DNA of 64,000 nt from NCBI GenBank assembly GCA_017607445.1, contig JAEVHH010000001.1:5332001-5396000 (forward strand). The letters run 5' to 3'. Below the pieces are notes generated by a model that saw nothing but the letters and a program-made list of their open reading frames with translations, was not told where the DNA came from and made no database searches. The DNA comes from Histoplasma ohiense. Its lineage: Eukaryota; Ascomycota; Eurotiomycetes; Onygenales; Ajellomycetaceae. The position numbers and the translations under genes are program-made. Shown here piece by piece: positions 44,926 to 57,048 of the stretch. Positions within the stretch are counted from its first letter, which is position 1, and every line of letters begins with the position of its first letter.

Positions 44926-47351
44926 ATGGCGGGCAAAAAATCGGGGGCCAGTGGAGAGACGCTGAAAAAAGAAGGTACCGTTCCGCTTTTGAGGTGAATT
45001 GAGAGATCATTATAGCTGCTATGGCACTGACTTTTGCGTGTTTGTTGGAATAGGACTGGCGAGATTCCACAATAACATGGGACTCACGAGTTGGCCACAA
45101 GTATCTGCTATTAATCAGAAGAATTACTACACGTAAGTATCGCCTGTATCGGCGTATAACAGTTCCATAACACTATTACACACTGAGGAAATAAGGGTTT
45201 TTGCTAATCTGTGCCCGCAATGCTGAATTATGTACAATTAGAGAGTACCTCAAGCGAGATGATCAAATCCTCGCCTACCGACTTCAGAATGAAGAGAACC
45301 GCAATCGTATGGCCAAAAACGCGAAAGATAGAGATAGATCACTCGCAATGGCAAAGGCTGAGCTTCCGTTGCCGGAGCCTGAGCCAGATGCGGATGGAGA
45401 CACCACGATGGAGAACGCAAATGGGGAATCTGCGCAAGAGCTGGCGGGTTCGAAAACTATTGTTATGCATGTGGGAAGCCAGAACCTACGAATCGGCCTC
45501 GCAAGCGATGCGTTACCCAAGACGACGCCTATGGTCCTCGCACGAAAGTCTCTTGAGAATGAGGCAGAAGAGAATGGTGGTGAACCTAAGCCAAAGCGGT
45601 TGAAGCTTGATGATGGCCAGCTTATGGAACCAGAGAAGATGTTTGGTCCAGAGGTATGTTATATGCAGGTCTCTCTAGGATATCTTAGCTGTCGCTGACA
45701 AAATCCCTGTGACCAGTTCGCATCGCAATACACTATGATGTCTGCGGAACTCAAAGCGCGTATGCGGGCAAACAAAAGAAGAACACTCCCGAACTCCAAG
45801 GAAATGGTGGTCAATTATAACCGTAGAACCGTACCTGAAACTATCTCTGAGCACAATGATCCAATGCGTATAGATTGGACGGAAATTCCCTCTGATCCGA
45901 AGCAAGCCCCTGAGTACCTTACTGGGGAAGCTGCCCTGAGAATACGAGACTATTCCAACCCTCGATATAAGCTTTTTTGGCCTATCAGGCATGGATGGCT
46001 TAACGAAAATGATTATAACAACAAGACTTTATTGTTTCTAGATATCGCTCTCATCCTTGAGGATGCTATGAAAACCCAACTTAACTTGTCCGGCAAAAAG
46101 GACTGGGGCCAGTACTCGTGTGTGTTTGTTATTCCCGACCTCTACGAACGCGCCTACGTCACTCAGATTTTAGAGATGCTGATGCGAGAGTTTGGGTTTG
46201 CGCGAGTCTGTTTTGTGCAGGAGAGTCTCTCAGGGACGTTTGGGGCTGGTTACACGTCCGCCTGCGTTGTGGACATTGGTGCTCAAAAGACCTCTATATG
46301 TTGTGTTGAAGAAGGCATGTGCATTGAGAGTTCCCGTGTGAACCTCAAATATGGCGGTGCTGATGTGACAGAGTCTTTCATCAAAATGATGCTCTTTGAT
46401 CACTTCCCATACGACGAAATCAACCTGAATCGTCGCTACGACTTTCTTCTGGCTGAAGAATTGAAGAGGAATGTTTGTACCATGAATGAATCCCACGTTT
46501 CCGTCCAAGTGTTTGATTTCCATCTAAGAGCCTCGGGCCAGGATACACGAAAATACACTTTCAAAGCCTACGATGAGGTCATACTTGCCCCTATGGGTTT
46601 GTTCCAACCCGAAATATTCGACGTCTCTCAGAAATTAAAAGGACGGAGGAAGCTCATCAGCCCTTCATACGACCTGTACGATGGACAGCCAAACGACCCC
46701 ACCTCCACAGCTCAGTCCGACATTTTAATGGCGATTGCACCCCCCTTACCAGCGAATAACACCCAGGCAAACCTTGCCGAGATTCAATCCACACCAAGCC
46801 GCTCTCAAGCGATCAACGCTATAAGTCGGGTACAGGACCTGGACGCAACGCCTCGCTCCTCTGCTGCGAGCTCCCCAGCCCCCGATGCGATAAATACGCC
46901 GCAACAAGGTGGTCCAGGAACGCCAGCTCCGACGTTGCAAGCGCCAACTACAACCTCAGGCTCTCGCCGACCCGCCGTCGAAGAACGTGACGACGTCCTC
47001 CCCATATTCCCACTCGATAATGCTATCTTCACCGCCATCGGCGGTGTTGCCCGCGTCGACGAGCGGAAATATACTGATTTTCTAGGAAGTGTATTAGTGA
47101 TTGGTGGCGGGAGTTTGGTGGCTGGTTTCCATTCTTTTCTTGAGGAGCGGATGCAATTACGTCGGCCGGAGTTAGCTTCGTATGTTTTGGTTGGCACGCC
47201 CCCGCGCGAGCTGGACCCGCAGGTTGTGGTGTGGAAGGGGGCGAGTGTGTTTGCAAAGTTGGATGCCACGAACGATAGCTGGATTAGCAGGTTGGAGTAT
47301 GATAGGTTGGGCAGCCGGGTTATGACTTATAAATGTATGTGGGCTTGGTGA
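44926..47351 (+). CDS. ARP8: Actin-related protein Arp8 (INO80 complex)
   Basis: Nuclear actin-related subunit of the INO80 chromatin remodeller; with Arp4 and actin it binds linker DNA and nucleosomes. Exons are 44926-44974, 45054-45132, 45242-45653 and 45717-47351, giving 724 residues. The N-terminal start (MAGKKSGASGETLKKEG, LARFHNNMGLTSWPQ) and KNYYTEYLKRDDQILAYRLQ are typical of fungal Arp8. The actin fold begins with TIVMHVGSQNLRIGLASDAL. Later blocks include RHGWLNENDYNNKTLLFLDI, VVDIGAQKTSICCVEEG, VNLKYGGADVTESFI and VLVIGGGSLVAGFHSFLEER, ending VWKGASVFAKLD and MTYKCMWAW. A Pro/Ser/Thr-rich insertion at about residues 500-590 is disordered. Confidence 0.95.
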
Positions 47352-47690
47352 AAGGGGGGGCTGAATATATCATTGATGTCGAGGAATGGTCTCATCTATT
47401 ATCACTATTATGCATGTTGATCGAGTTTAATGATTTTTGAGTATTGAAAATATATTTAAATATTTTTACTGCCGCGATATAGTATCCCTCGACAGCGGCT
47501 TTCTTCAAAACTCCCTTTCCTGTCGGCGGTAGCAAGCGGCAGAACGGATCCAAGATCTCGCGTTCTCCACAGCATCTACACGACTCCCCTGCCGCAAACT
47601 TCCTGATCCCGAGAGTCAGAAACCCACCTAGCTTCCGTGTGCTAACACTATTGTATCCCCGGACCTTTCTGTCTGCTGCCCGCGGCAAAA
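47352..47690. other. Short intergenic region
   Basis: ARP8 3' untranslated region followed by the PAF1 promoter, read in tandem. No further gene is visible. Confidence 0.5.
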
Positions 47691-49416
47691 ATGTCAAAGC
47701 CTAAAGATGGCTCCGGTGAGAGTTATCACCAGGAATACATCGCCTCGCTGCGGTATCGCAATGATCTGCCACCGCCCGAAATGCCGCCGAAATTCCTGGA
47801 AATCCCACACGAAGGTCTGGAGCGGTTTCTAACGCCGGGGTTTGCGTCGAACATGGCCCGGCGCGAAGAGCCAAATATTGATGTGGATGCAGAGGGTGGT
47901 ATGCCAATTGACCTAGTCGGCATTCCCGGCCTGCATTTGGGTGATGAGAGTGGTATGTATGCATGCCCTTTTTGCTTCCTTTGTAATAAATTAGCATAAT
48001 TTTAAAGACGGCGACTAATATTGCTTCTGTTTCTTGTTTTTAGCTATTATGGCACCTGAAAACCCTCCTCCAGTCGACCCAGCCGATCTCCCCCTCCTCA
48101 TGACTCTCGACCAACTAAGAAATCCTGCCCCGAAGAACTCAAACGTTAGTTTTCTGCGGCGCACTCAGTACATTGCTGCTGGTGTTGCTGCGCGAGGAGT
48201 CGACGGAAACGTCAAAGCAGCCCCTCTCATTGCTCCCACTGCTGTGAAAGCCGCACCCGCTGCGGCGAAGCCTGCGAAACTCTCCCGTGACGATCCCCTG
48301 CACGTTAAGAAATACATTCAGAAGGGATTTGATATTGCGTACCCAGAAAGTAAACACAAGGGCGAGGATACCCCTAGTAAAATCAAGGGACTGCCAGCTA
48401 CCAAAGCGGAAATCGACGCCTGGGCGCATCCAACACATCCAGATAATCCGAAACTAAAACCTGTCGGATTTTACCCCATAATCCCAGACCTGGGCGGTTT
48501 CCCGGACCCTGGCGGTTTTTTACAATTCAAATTTGACAAACCTCCCATCCAAGCAGCACAGGGACGACGGGATGAGCGCATGGATGTCGGGATCCTTGTT
48601 CCCTCAGCCCCTGAAGAGCGTGTCTGTCAAGAACATGCCAGTAAAACAGCCCTACACAAAGCCAACCCATCCCTATACCCAGACCCCGGCCCGATACCCT
48701 GGGACTACGATCTCTTCCTATCAGCGAAGGAAGGTGCTGCGCCACAGATAAAAGATAGCTTGAACGTCTCCAATCCACACCGCGACGATGCAGAAAACTA
48801 CACCCACGAAGCCACGGGCCCAGACGATACCATCCTAAAATACCACCGCTACGACCGCATCCGCACCTACGCAACAAGTTCGCAAACTCTAAACCCAGAA
48901 CAGAAATACAAAGACGTCGCTCTCGTCCTCTTCGACCCGGACGAAGCGATATCAGAAACAACTCTCAAATCCACCCCCATACCCCACCGCCTCAAGCAGA
49001 AAGCCGCCTACTATTATCCCATCCTAGGCAAGACGCGTCTGAAGCCCGAGCGGGCCCGTACAATCGCGCAGGCGGGCCTGGCACCGACACGACCCAAAGC
49101 CAAGGAAGACCTGGTGCATCAGATTCAGGTTGTTGTGCGGGATCCGGATGAGGCGGAGGAGTATAAACGAGCATCTCATCGAGCACAGGTAGATTCAAGG
49201 TTTGCGAAAACGTTACCTCCGCCAGCCGAGGAGGAGGGTGATGGTGAAATTGCGAGTGAGCGGGATATGGACGAGGGGAGCAAGGAGCAAGTACTCGCGG
49301 AGACGCCGGTGGTTAGAAGAGGGTTGGAAGCTGAGGATGGTGATGGAGTGGGGATGGATAGGGAGAGGAGACGGGGGAACGTTGATGATGAAGATGATGA
49401 GATGGCTGATCCATGA
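47691..49416 (+). CDS. PAF1: RNA polymerase II-associated factor Paf1
   Basis: Scaffold subunit of the PAF1 elongation complex, which travels with RNA polymerase II and promotes histone H2B ubiquitylation and H3K4/K36/K79 methylation. Exons are 47691-47952 and 48044-49416, giving 544 residues. N-terminal signatures are YIASLRYRNDLPPPEMPPK and GLERFLTPGFASNMARRE; then LPLLMTLDQLRNP and VSFLRRTQYIAAG. The later DVALVLFDPDE and AAYYYPILGKTRLKPERAR are conserved. The C-terminus is acidic (EEEGDGEIASERDMDEGS, DDEDDEMADP), as is usual for Paf1. It is convergent with the TORC2 subunit gene. Confidence 0.95.
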
Positions 49417-49886
49417 TAGGAGAATAACATCTTAGCATTGCGCTTGTGTTTGACAGACCTTTGGATAGATATAAATGAGAATTTTGCTGTATTTCAATAT
49501 CCACTTGTTTTCCGCTGCTGGTTCGTCTCCTAATAGCTTCTCTGTCGGCATTGTACTATCTTTTTTTTTTAATCTACTATTTATGTGTTGGATTGAATCG
49601 ACAAAAGCATTTGAGGCCAAAGTTAGTTTAGTATGAGTAGAAAAAGGAACCATTAGAGTCATATAATGTCAGGATGCCAGAGAATTAGGACGATCAATTG
49701 ATATTGGCAGAGAGGTAAGACCTAAAGCCAAAGAAAGCTGTTTACCAAATCGAGTTTTAAAATAGAATAAGCAAAAGAAATCGTTTTTCTAATGCATACT
49801 ATACTTACAAATATGAAAACTGAAAAGGGACAAAGACCAGGAAGACCAGAACTATCATGCACCCAAAATACGCCTGCAGTCTCAGT

Positions 49887-49928
<42 letters not shown>

Positions 49929-50544
49929 AAATCAAGAGCCAGACAATGGATGATAACGAAAGCAAAAAACGAAGGACAAATAAACCTCCCTACAAAAAAA
50001 AACAAAAAAAAAGAGGCCCATACCACCTAAACATGTAACATACATTCATTCCATTCCTTATTTTCACCCCTTTAGACAGGTAAGGAGGAAGGGACAAACG
50101 AACAACGAAAGAAAGGGAAAAAAAAAAAAATTTGAGAAAAAGCTCAAGAAAAACTCCGCACCTGGTTATTTGTTTCCATGAAGAAAAACCAGTGAAGTTG
50201 AAACGCAATTAAAAGACGTGAACTGAAATCCAGAAATCCATGAGATGTATATTGTCCCAAGCCTAGTTGGAAACAGATTTCTTTCGCGCGGATGCATAAA
50301 AATGAAATAGAGGTATAGGAGGTGGAGAGTCGGAAATACGTAATACCTAGCATGAAGGTAGAAGGTAAGGCGCTGTGACACGAGGAGAGTGATGAAACAA
50401 CAAGGGAGAAAAAAAGTGTGTGCTTCACATTGGGGCGAAGGGGGTGAAGAATGCCGAAAGCCGGGTTTGTGGGAGAGACGAACGGCAGCGTTGGATATAA
50501 GAAAGGAACAACATATACATATACATAATTCAGATGCGCTGGTT
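49417..50544. other. Convergent intergenic region with poly-A tract
   Basis: Lies between the 3' ends of PAF1 and the Rictor homologue. It has an uninterrupted run of about 37 A at 49888-49924, with shorter A runs after it. No flanking target duplication marks this as a retrotransposed tail. No gene is supported. Confidence 0.5.
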
Positions 50545-53500
50545 TCAGTTTCCCATCGACGTATCGGCATCAGGCTGCAGATTCGAAGCGGGGACGCCGT
50601 CAGCGCGGTCGACGTCAATGTCGCCATCTCCATCGATAGAGATGTCAACATCAATATCCGCATAGGCATCGATGTCTACGTTGCCGCCGTCCCCGTCCCC
50701 ATCCCAGTCCCCACGTACGATGAGTCGCAAGACGCTCCTATCAAAGAGATCGAGAGCAAAGCGGCGGGCAGGTAGGCGGAAATGGTGGCTTTCAAGAAGG
50801 ATGAGGGTCTTCTGGAAGAGGGGAATTTGGCGAAAGTATTCGGGTTTTTTGGTCCTGAGGCTGTTTAGGGGGGTAATGATTAGTGTTATTTTCTTCTCTT
50901 TTTCTTTTCTTTCTATCTTTCTGTTTTTTTGTCCTGAGAGTTGAAGTGAAGAATGGAAACATGTGTACATATATATATATATGTATGTATAATATGAAGG
51001 GGTGGCTTACGTGTTAAGATCCGACGCCGCCCTCTTCGACAAAACAGTATTGCCCATGTCAATGATCAGATCCAGGATCTTCTGGCAGACAGGATCGGAA
51101 TCCGTAGCAGCGGCTTTAAATCTTTCTTTCTCGGCACGTTCTTCGTCGATATTAGGCTCATAGGAAGGGAAGGAAACCTAGTGTTCCGTTCAGCCAGGTG
51201 AGTTAGACGGGTGAACAGTGCAACGATTTCACTCAAAGAAGAAAAGGATGAAGCAAATAAGAAAAGAGAAGGGGTGAAACCGTACCGAATAAAGTCTACT
51301 CAACTGGACAGGGATACACGAGCCGAGCGATCGCCCCTTCTGGTCCACCGCCGCATCCCAGCCAGCCTCCAAGAGCATCTCCATCCCATGAAGACTCCTA
51401 GAAATCAGCCCCAACACAAAAAACGCCGTGCCCCTCATCGTCATGACCCCCGCATTCTCAGCAATCTTCCCAATCGTCCCCACAATATCCGTCTCCTCCA
51501 GAAACGGCGCGCTAAGATCCATCGAACCCACATTGCCCACTGCCCACAGACATCCCTTAACCTTCAGCAGCACCTCCGGATCCTCCTCGTCTAGCCGGAA
51601 GTCGCGGATCGTATGCGCAAACTCGTTAAAATGGCCTGACTGCTCCAGCAACTTGCAGCCCTCGTGCGTCCGTGCCAGCTCCCGGTAGAAATGGGGCGGT
51701 ACGAGGCCGATGTCTTGCATCTCGACGATGTCGTCGAAGGCAAAGCTGTTGCGCCGCGGCTGGTCGACGTAGGCGCGCGTCAGCGATGCCTCGACGAGGC
51801 CGACGTAGGCGTCGTTGCGGCCGAGGAACCAGTCGTCCATTTCCTGGGTGATGTAATCCAGGCCGTCGAGGTAGTGGTATCCGACTGAGGTTGAGAGGAA
51901 ACGGAGAAGTAGCGGCGCGCCAATTTCTCCTAGGTGGTCGAGCGAGGGCCGGCATTTGACCACGTATTCGAGACAGCTGCGTTGGTTGCAGGCTTCCTCG
52001 AGGATTTTCACAGCCACTTGGCATACCGCAACTTCCGGGTCGTATAGTTGTGTGACAAGCAGTTTAACAACCCACTCCCCATTTCCTATGTCTACCATCG
52101 GGGCGGGAAATGAAACGCTGCCCACGACGTATTTTCGTAGTAATTTCGTTGCGAATATGCGGATATCCTTTGATCCTGTTGTTAACGCCTTAGAAAGAAT
52201 GATCCGTAGATGGCTCTCGAGGGAGAAATCCATATTCCCGAGCAACGTTTGGATAAGATCATTTCGATCCTTGAGTTCTATTATATGGTAGAACATGTTA
52301 TGCATATGCCACCTCTCCATCATCTGAAGTCCGCTTGGCTCGCTGCTTAATACACCCAGTAACGCAAAGTAGCCCCCGCTCAATGTTTCGCTCATATTGT
52401 TCCGAGAAAACACAGGTGATGACGACGTCAGGCCGCTCATGCGGTCAACTTGCGCAAGACATTCAGCAATCTGCCGCAGTAACTTATTCTCCGCCAGGTA
52501 TTTCGTTCCTTCGGGGGTCTGCAAAAGGGTCCGGATCAACGCGCACCCCGTCCGGACATAGCGCTGGTTCGGTTTCGTATTTCTAATCATAGAAAACCTG
52601 GATTTAAAAGGTCGATAGAATCCCATCAGACGCTTCATGAATTTCGAGCCTCGGATAGCCTCATCCAGGCGTTTTGGGTTCGTCAGCGGACCCTCAATAA
52701 TGTTGTGGATCAAGTCCCATTTCCATTTCATGAAATTCACAGAACTTAGGACATGGGTGTCTAGAACGGCCGTGCGGAATTGGCCCTCGTCCATGCTAGC
52801 GCTTAGTTTGGTTTTCCCCTGTTCGGTAGTCAGCAACGAAGCGGATATATCTGTGTGCACCGTATATTTGCCGCGTGACGATTGCATCCCATCTGACCGG
52901 GTCAATGTACGGTTAATGCTTTCCATTTGATAAACGGTTGATGTCGACACATGGTAGGTCTTAGCATCCCGTGGGGTAGCGCACGGAAGCAATTGAGGGA
53001 GAACCTGAAGTTTGGCGCTCATAGATTGCGGTAGAGAGTGATGAGCGAGTTTCAGCACCTCTGTTAGCAGCAATGTGCCTTTCCTCTTCAGGGACAGGTC
53101 GGGCTCGTCTTCGATTAAGTTCGATAGAGCCTAGAAGGCGCATCAGTATCAAATTGGTTAAATAGCGAAGAATAAAAATATAGAATAGGTCAATACCGTA
53201 ATCAGTCCTGCCTCAATCAGCACAGCAAGGACCAGGGCAGAGAAGTGAGTGGTGAGGTCAAAAGAATTATTTTCATGTTCGTCGAATGCACGTAAGTGTT
53301 TAGTATCAGATTCCGATCTAAGGTTCGTCACCCTGCCATACGTAGTAAGTCTCCGGCCGGCAAGGAATGACGATGACCATGACGGAGGTTTGATACGGAG
53401 AGCGTCGAATAAAAGTTCTAAGATCAGATCTCTTGCCAGAGGCTCAGGGTATTGCAGAGAATTCAGCAAGGACTGAAGGGGTTTTGCTTTGTTACGTAAG

Positions 53501-55026
53501 AGTGTGAGTAGGCCAGGCCAAGTTTTGAGCATGGAAGAAATGGTTTTGGCTGAAGATTTCAGCCTTGCATGGTGATTGCTATCCCCCAACGGATCTGTAA
53601 AAGCGGCGAAGACTCCTTCGAGTTCACACCCTGCTCGGAGATATATCCTGTTGCGGGGGGTGTCTAGAATGTGTATAAACCCTGCTGCCAGACTCTCCGA
53701 AGCGCCATAAACTCCCTCTCCAAGGGCATCGTTCAAAACGCCAATTCCACCGGCAAAAAAAAGGAGACCTGGGTCTTTGACCAGGATCTCCGCGAGAGTC
53801 ATAATGCAAATATTTCTCAGACGATCATCGCGATGGTCAGCAATGGAGACAAGCGTCCGGACAACCCCACGAGACAGTTCTCGAACTCCATCTTTAACAT
53901 CAAGAAAAGCCCTGACGAATTTCAGCGCCTGCTCGCGTTCTATGGTCGCTTTAGTTTCCTTCACAAGCGACATCATCACCATCTCGTCCGTATGGAATGA
54001 TCTGATGATTTGAATAGAACGTCGATCGGCAATAGCATGTCGTGTCAATCGGTAGCCAGCAGCGACGACATCCCTGCTATCGCTCAGCAGCATTGTCTGA
54101 ACACGCAAGCCAAAGACCTGCCAAGCCAAGTCATATTTTAACGTTGGATGACGCTTGAAGAGGTCCACAAGGTTATTCGCCCGTTCCACATAGTAATCCG
54201 ACGGCATGTCTGTGGTCTCCAGCTCCTGCAAAGTCTCAGCTAGGACATAAGTTGGCGACTCCGTCTCTGCATCCCCACTCCCCATCCCCACGTCCCCACC
54301 CTGTGACGCACGAGAAGGAGATCGCAGGGGAGTTCCACGGAACAAGGCAGATAACCGGCCAGCGGTAGGCGAAGTTTGGGCTTGGGCCCGTAATATTTCC
54401 TCCTCAAGTTCATGTCGCAGTTGTGCGAGTTTCATATTGGACGAACTAAGCTCCGACTCAACCCTCAAGCGTTGCTCTTTCGTCTGTTTAAGATTTTTGA
54501 CCAACAGGGCCTCCAGCATATTTTCCGTTCCGCTTTTGATCTTCAACTCCTTGGCAATCTTGCCGCGAAGCACAGCCTGGCGCTGCTCCGCACGAGCAAG
54601 AACATCAACTCCATCGATGGCAATTATACGGGAAGGGAATGGAGGTTCAGGGCGTGGTGTAGACGTGGTGGGACCGCGCGTCGAGCTGATACTTTTTAAA
54701 TCCGAGCTAAAACTACCTGGCGGAGGTCCAGAGGGGGCGAAAGAAGCGCTCCACGGCCCAAAATTGTTGGTATTGTTGATATTATTGCTGTTGTTGTTGT
54801 TGTTGTTATTGTTATTGTTGTTGATACTGCTGCAACTGCTGCTGTTGCTGCTGGTGGCGGTCGGGGCAGGATTGCTTCCGATACGATTTCCCGAGGATTT
54901 GGAAGCGGCGTCGTGCCAGCTTCCATCGGTGGAGGCATCTTCCTGGCTTGAGAATGGGTTGCCGTCGTTCAGCACACGGCGCTGGGTTGGCGTCGCCGAG
55001 GAAGCAGGATCATAATTAGACGCCAT
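50545..55026 (-). CDS. TORC2 subunit of the Rictor/Ste16/pianissimo family
   Basis: Large scaffold protein of target-of-rapamycin complex 2, equivalent to Rictor, Ste20/Ste16 of fission yeast and Avo3 of budding yeast. Exons on the minus strand are 55026-53197, 53130-51286, 51177-51011 and 50860-50545, giving 1385 residues. The N-terminus is disordered and holds an Asn tract near residue 70. A coiled segment follows (NMLEALLVKNLKQTKEQRLR), which resembles the HR1-like region, then the armadillo-type Rictor N-terminal domain (HAIADRRSIQIIRSFHTDEM). Middle and V-domain blocks include EGTKYLAENKLLRQIAECLA, VDQPRRNSFAFDDIVEMQDI, LVPPHFYRELARTHEGCKLL and LKVKGCLWAVGNVGSMDLSA, then RGTAFFVLGLISRSLHGMEM. 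The C-terminal Asp-rich tail contains DIDVDISIDGDGDIDVD. All joins are in frame. Confidence 0.94.
50961..50992. repeat. AT/GT microsatellite in a Rictor-homologue intron
   Basis: A short TA/TG repeat lies within the last intron (50861-51010). It has no coding effect. Confidence 0.7.
54761..54832 (-). repeat. Asparagine-coding trinucleotide tract
   Basis: AAC/AAT codon repeats on the minus strand encode about eleven consecutive Asn and several more nearby, within the disordered N-terminus of the Rictor homologue. Such tracts usually vary in length between strains. Confidence 0.85.
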
Positions 55027-57048
55027 GGGTCTCCATCTACCGTGCTGCCTAGTAGGAGCAGTACCCTACTAGTTCCCCGGTTCGCCGGTGGGAAGGACAA
55101 GCAATATAAGTTAGCATTTGGAGTTGTCAGGCATCGAGCAGTCTGTCAGCGCAAATCGTCGCGATATGATATATGGCAGCAAATGATTTCAAGTGTCGGT
55201 GGTTCACCGCGGCGGGGGAAAAGGTTGAGGGGGCGTGGGGATGAGCGCAGAGGTCGAGATCGAGCTAGGTGTTTTGATGGGAACTCCGCAGGCTGAGCAT
55301 CGACCAATGGCGCGCAGCGAACGAAGACGGCAGGGCGCAGGGCGCATGGAAACAATTACAATAATGATAGAGCAAATGGTGACAGGAAGGGGAGGCAGAA
55401 AGATCAGGCTGTGTGTATCCGGAGCATGAATTGGTTCGATGTTGATGGAGGCCAAGCAAAATCACGGGGAACAGGTCTGATATCACGTGTGCATGAGTAC
55501 CGCGGTAGACTCTGGCGGAGAGATTGAATAAGAGTGTTTGCTAAATTTAATCAGTTAACTAGTTAAGTAGTTAACTACTCCGTAGTCCGTTATGTGTTAC
55601 TATCCAACTGTTTTGCAGGTTCGATACATGATGTGGTTGTTGGTCAATGAAAGCTGGCCTGACCGGCTATAGCGACAATGACGACACCAAGCAAAGGAAG
55701 ACAGCCTTCTAGTGAGATAACAGACCGTACGCCTGGAACCGCAGATCATACAAGACCTAGATGGCAGTCTTATATATATATTATATATATATCGTTCTAT
55801 CCAGAGACCCAGTGCTTACATCCAAGAAGGTCCGGCAAATCTTGATTATGTTGACAGAAAAAGTATAGAGGATTCCATGCGCCGCAATACTGATAATAAT
55901 CTGTCCCTGTGAAAGCCTCCTGAGTGGTTTGCTTTGCAATTGTAAGAAGCTGGAGATTGCTTCTGCGCAGTATCAAGATCCCCATATATAATCTTTACTC
56001 TAGTGCATTAACTTGCAGCGCTTGTGGATTCTGGACTTCCTACGGCAGCCTATAGCGACAAATGTGACAAATGGGTTTTTTATACTAGTGTTACAATGTA
56101 CAGTACAGTACACACACCTATCATATTCATTCTATTTGTAATTGAATAGAGCTTGTTGATTATTAGGAAGCATGCATTGCTGGATATCATCTTCAATATA
56201 TATCATCACTGTGATAAGATAGCACTATAATCACTAGATTATCCATAGTGAAAAGTCAACATAACCATTTGTTAAATGGTTGTGCTCATAGTGATATATA
56301 TACCCGCCCACAGCGGGTGTGGCCACTGAACCCACCACTGATACACTGCGACCGCCAGCTGCAGCATAGTGGGGAACAGATATCATCATTAGATACTATT
56401 GATAGATATCATCATCAATATATATATATATATATATATATCACCATGAGCAGTCATTGAGCACAATCATTCAATGAGTAGACGTAAGTGGAATTAAGTA
56501 ATTACAGGAGAAAACATCCAAAAAAAACACATCTGACACATTTGTCACTCTTGCCCTCCGTACTTCCTCAACAATCGATGACAAGCAAGTTCAGCCACCT
56601 GCGTAACCAGCAATTCGCTGCCATTGTTGGCCCCATGCTCGCCGAGCTCCTAGCTGAGGCTATCGCCATCGCCAGAGCTCTGCTGTCCTTCCCCTATCTA
56701 CTAACTACTCCGTATAAGAGATTCGTATCCACTCCCATACAACTACACGAGTGCGTCTGCGCTGACGGGTTGGCCACAGCGCTCAGTTTTTGTTTGGCAG
56801 ATAACTAGTGGAAATTTAAATTTATTTAAATTTTTTAACTTCCCGCTGTCGTGTTTATTTAGCTATCGTTCCTGAAGCTTCTTTCTTCCGTCTCCCTACT
56901 GTTCGTTCTGATTGCGTATTGCCTGTATCAGGCATATAGCTACGCCCTCACACTCTCCTTGTCGTTCATTAACCTGTTCCGCTCTCCTTCATTTCTTTTG
57001 CGAATTCAATTTCCTACTGCCAATTCAATCGAACGACAAAAAGGCACA
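55027..57048. other. Long divergent intergenic region with repeat remnants
   Basis: Two kilobases between the start codons of the Rictor homologue and uricase. It carries GTTAACTAGTTAA-type palindromes near 55550-55580, ACTCCGTA motifs at about 55576 and 56706, TA-rich microsatellites near 55770 and 56418, and a candidate MITE annotated separately. No gene is supported. Confidence 0.5.
56057..56546. mobile_element. Candidate MITE with 25-bp imperfect inverted ends
   Basis: The left end 56057-56081 starts GACAAATGTGACAAATG and the inverted right end 56522-56546 starts GACAAATGTGTCAGATG; 22 of 25 positions match, and both run into a T tract. The 490-bp interior is AT-rich with TA repeats and no coding sequence. 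I could not find a convincing target-site duplication, so this is a candidate only. Confidence 0.4.

Noticed and set aside
49888..49924. Long poly-A run considered as the tail of a retrotransposed gene or LINE
   Set aside because: No target-site duplication and no coding or LINE-like sequence upstream; simple homopolymer is more likely.
55430..55632. GGTTCGAT strings considered as tRNA B boxes
   Set aside because: No A box at the right distance and no cloverleaf can be drawn.
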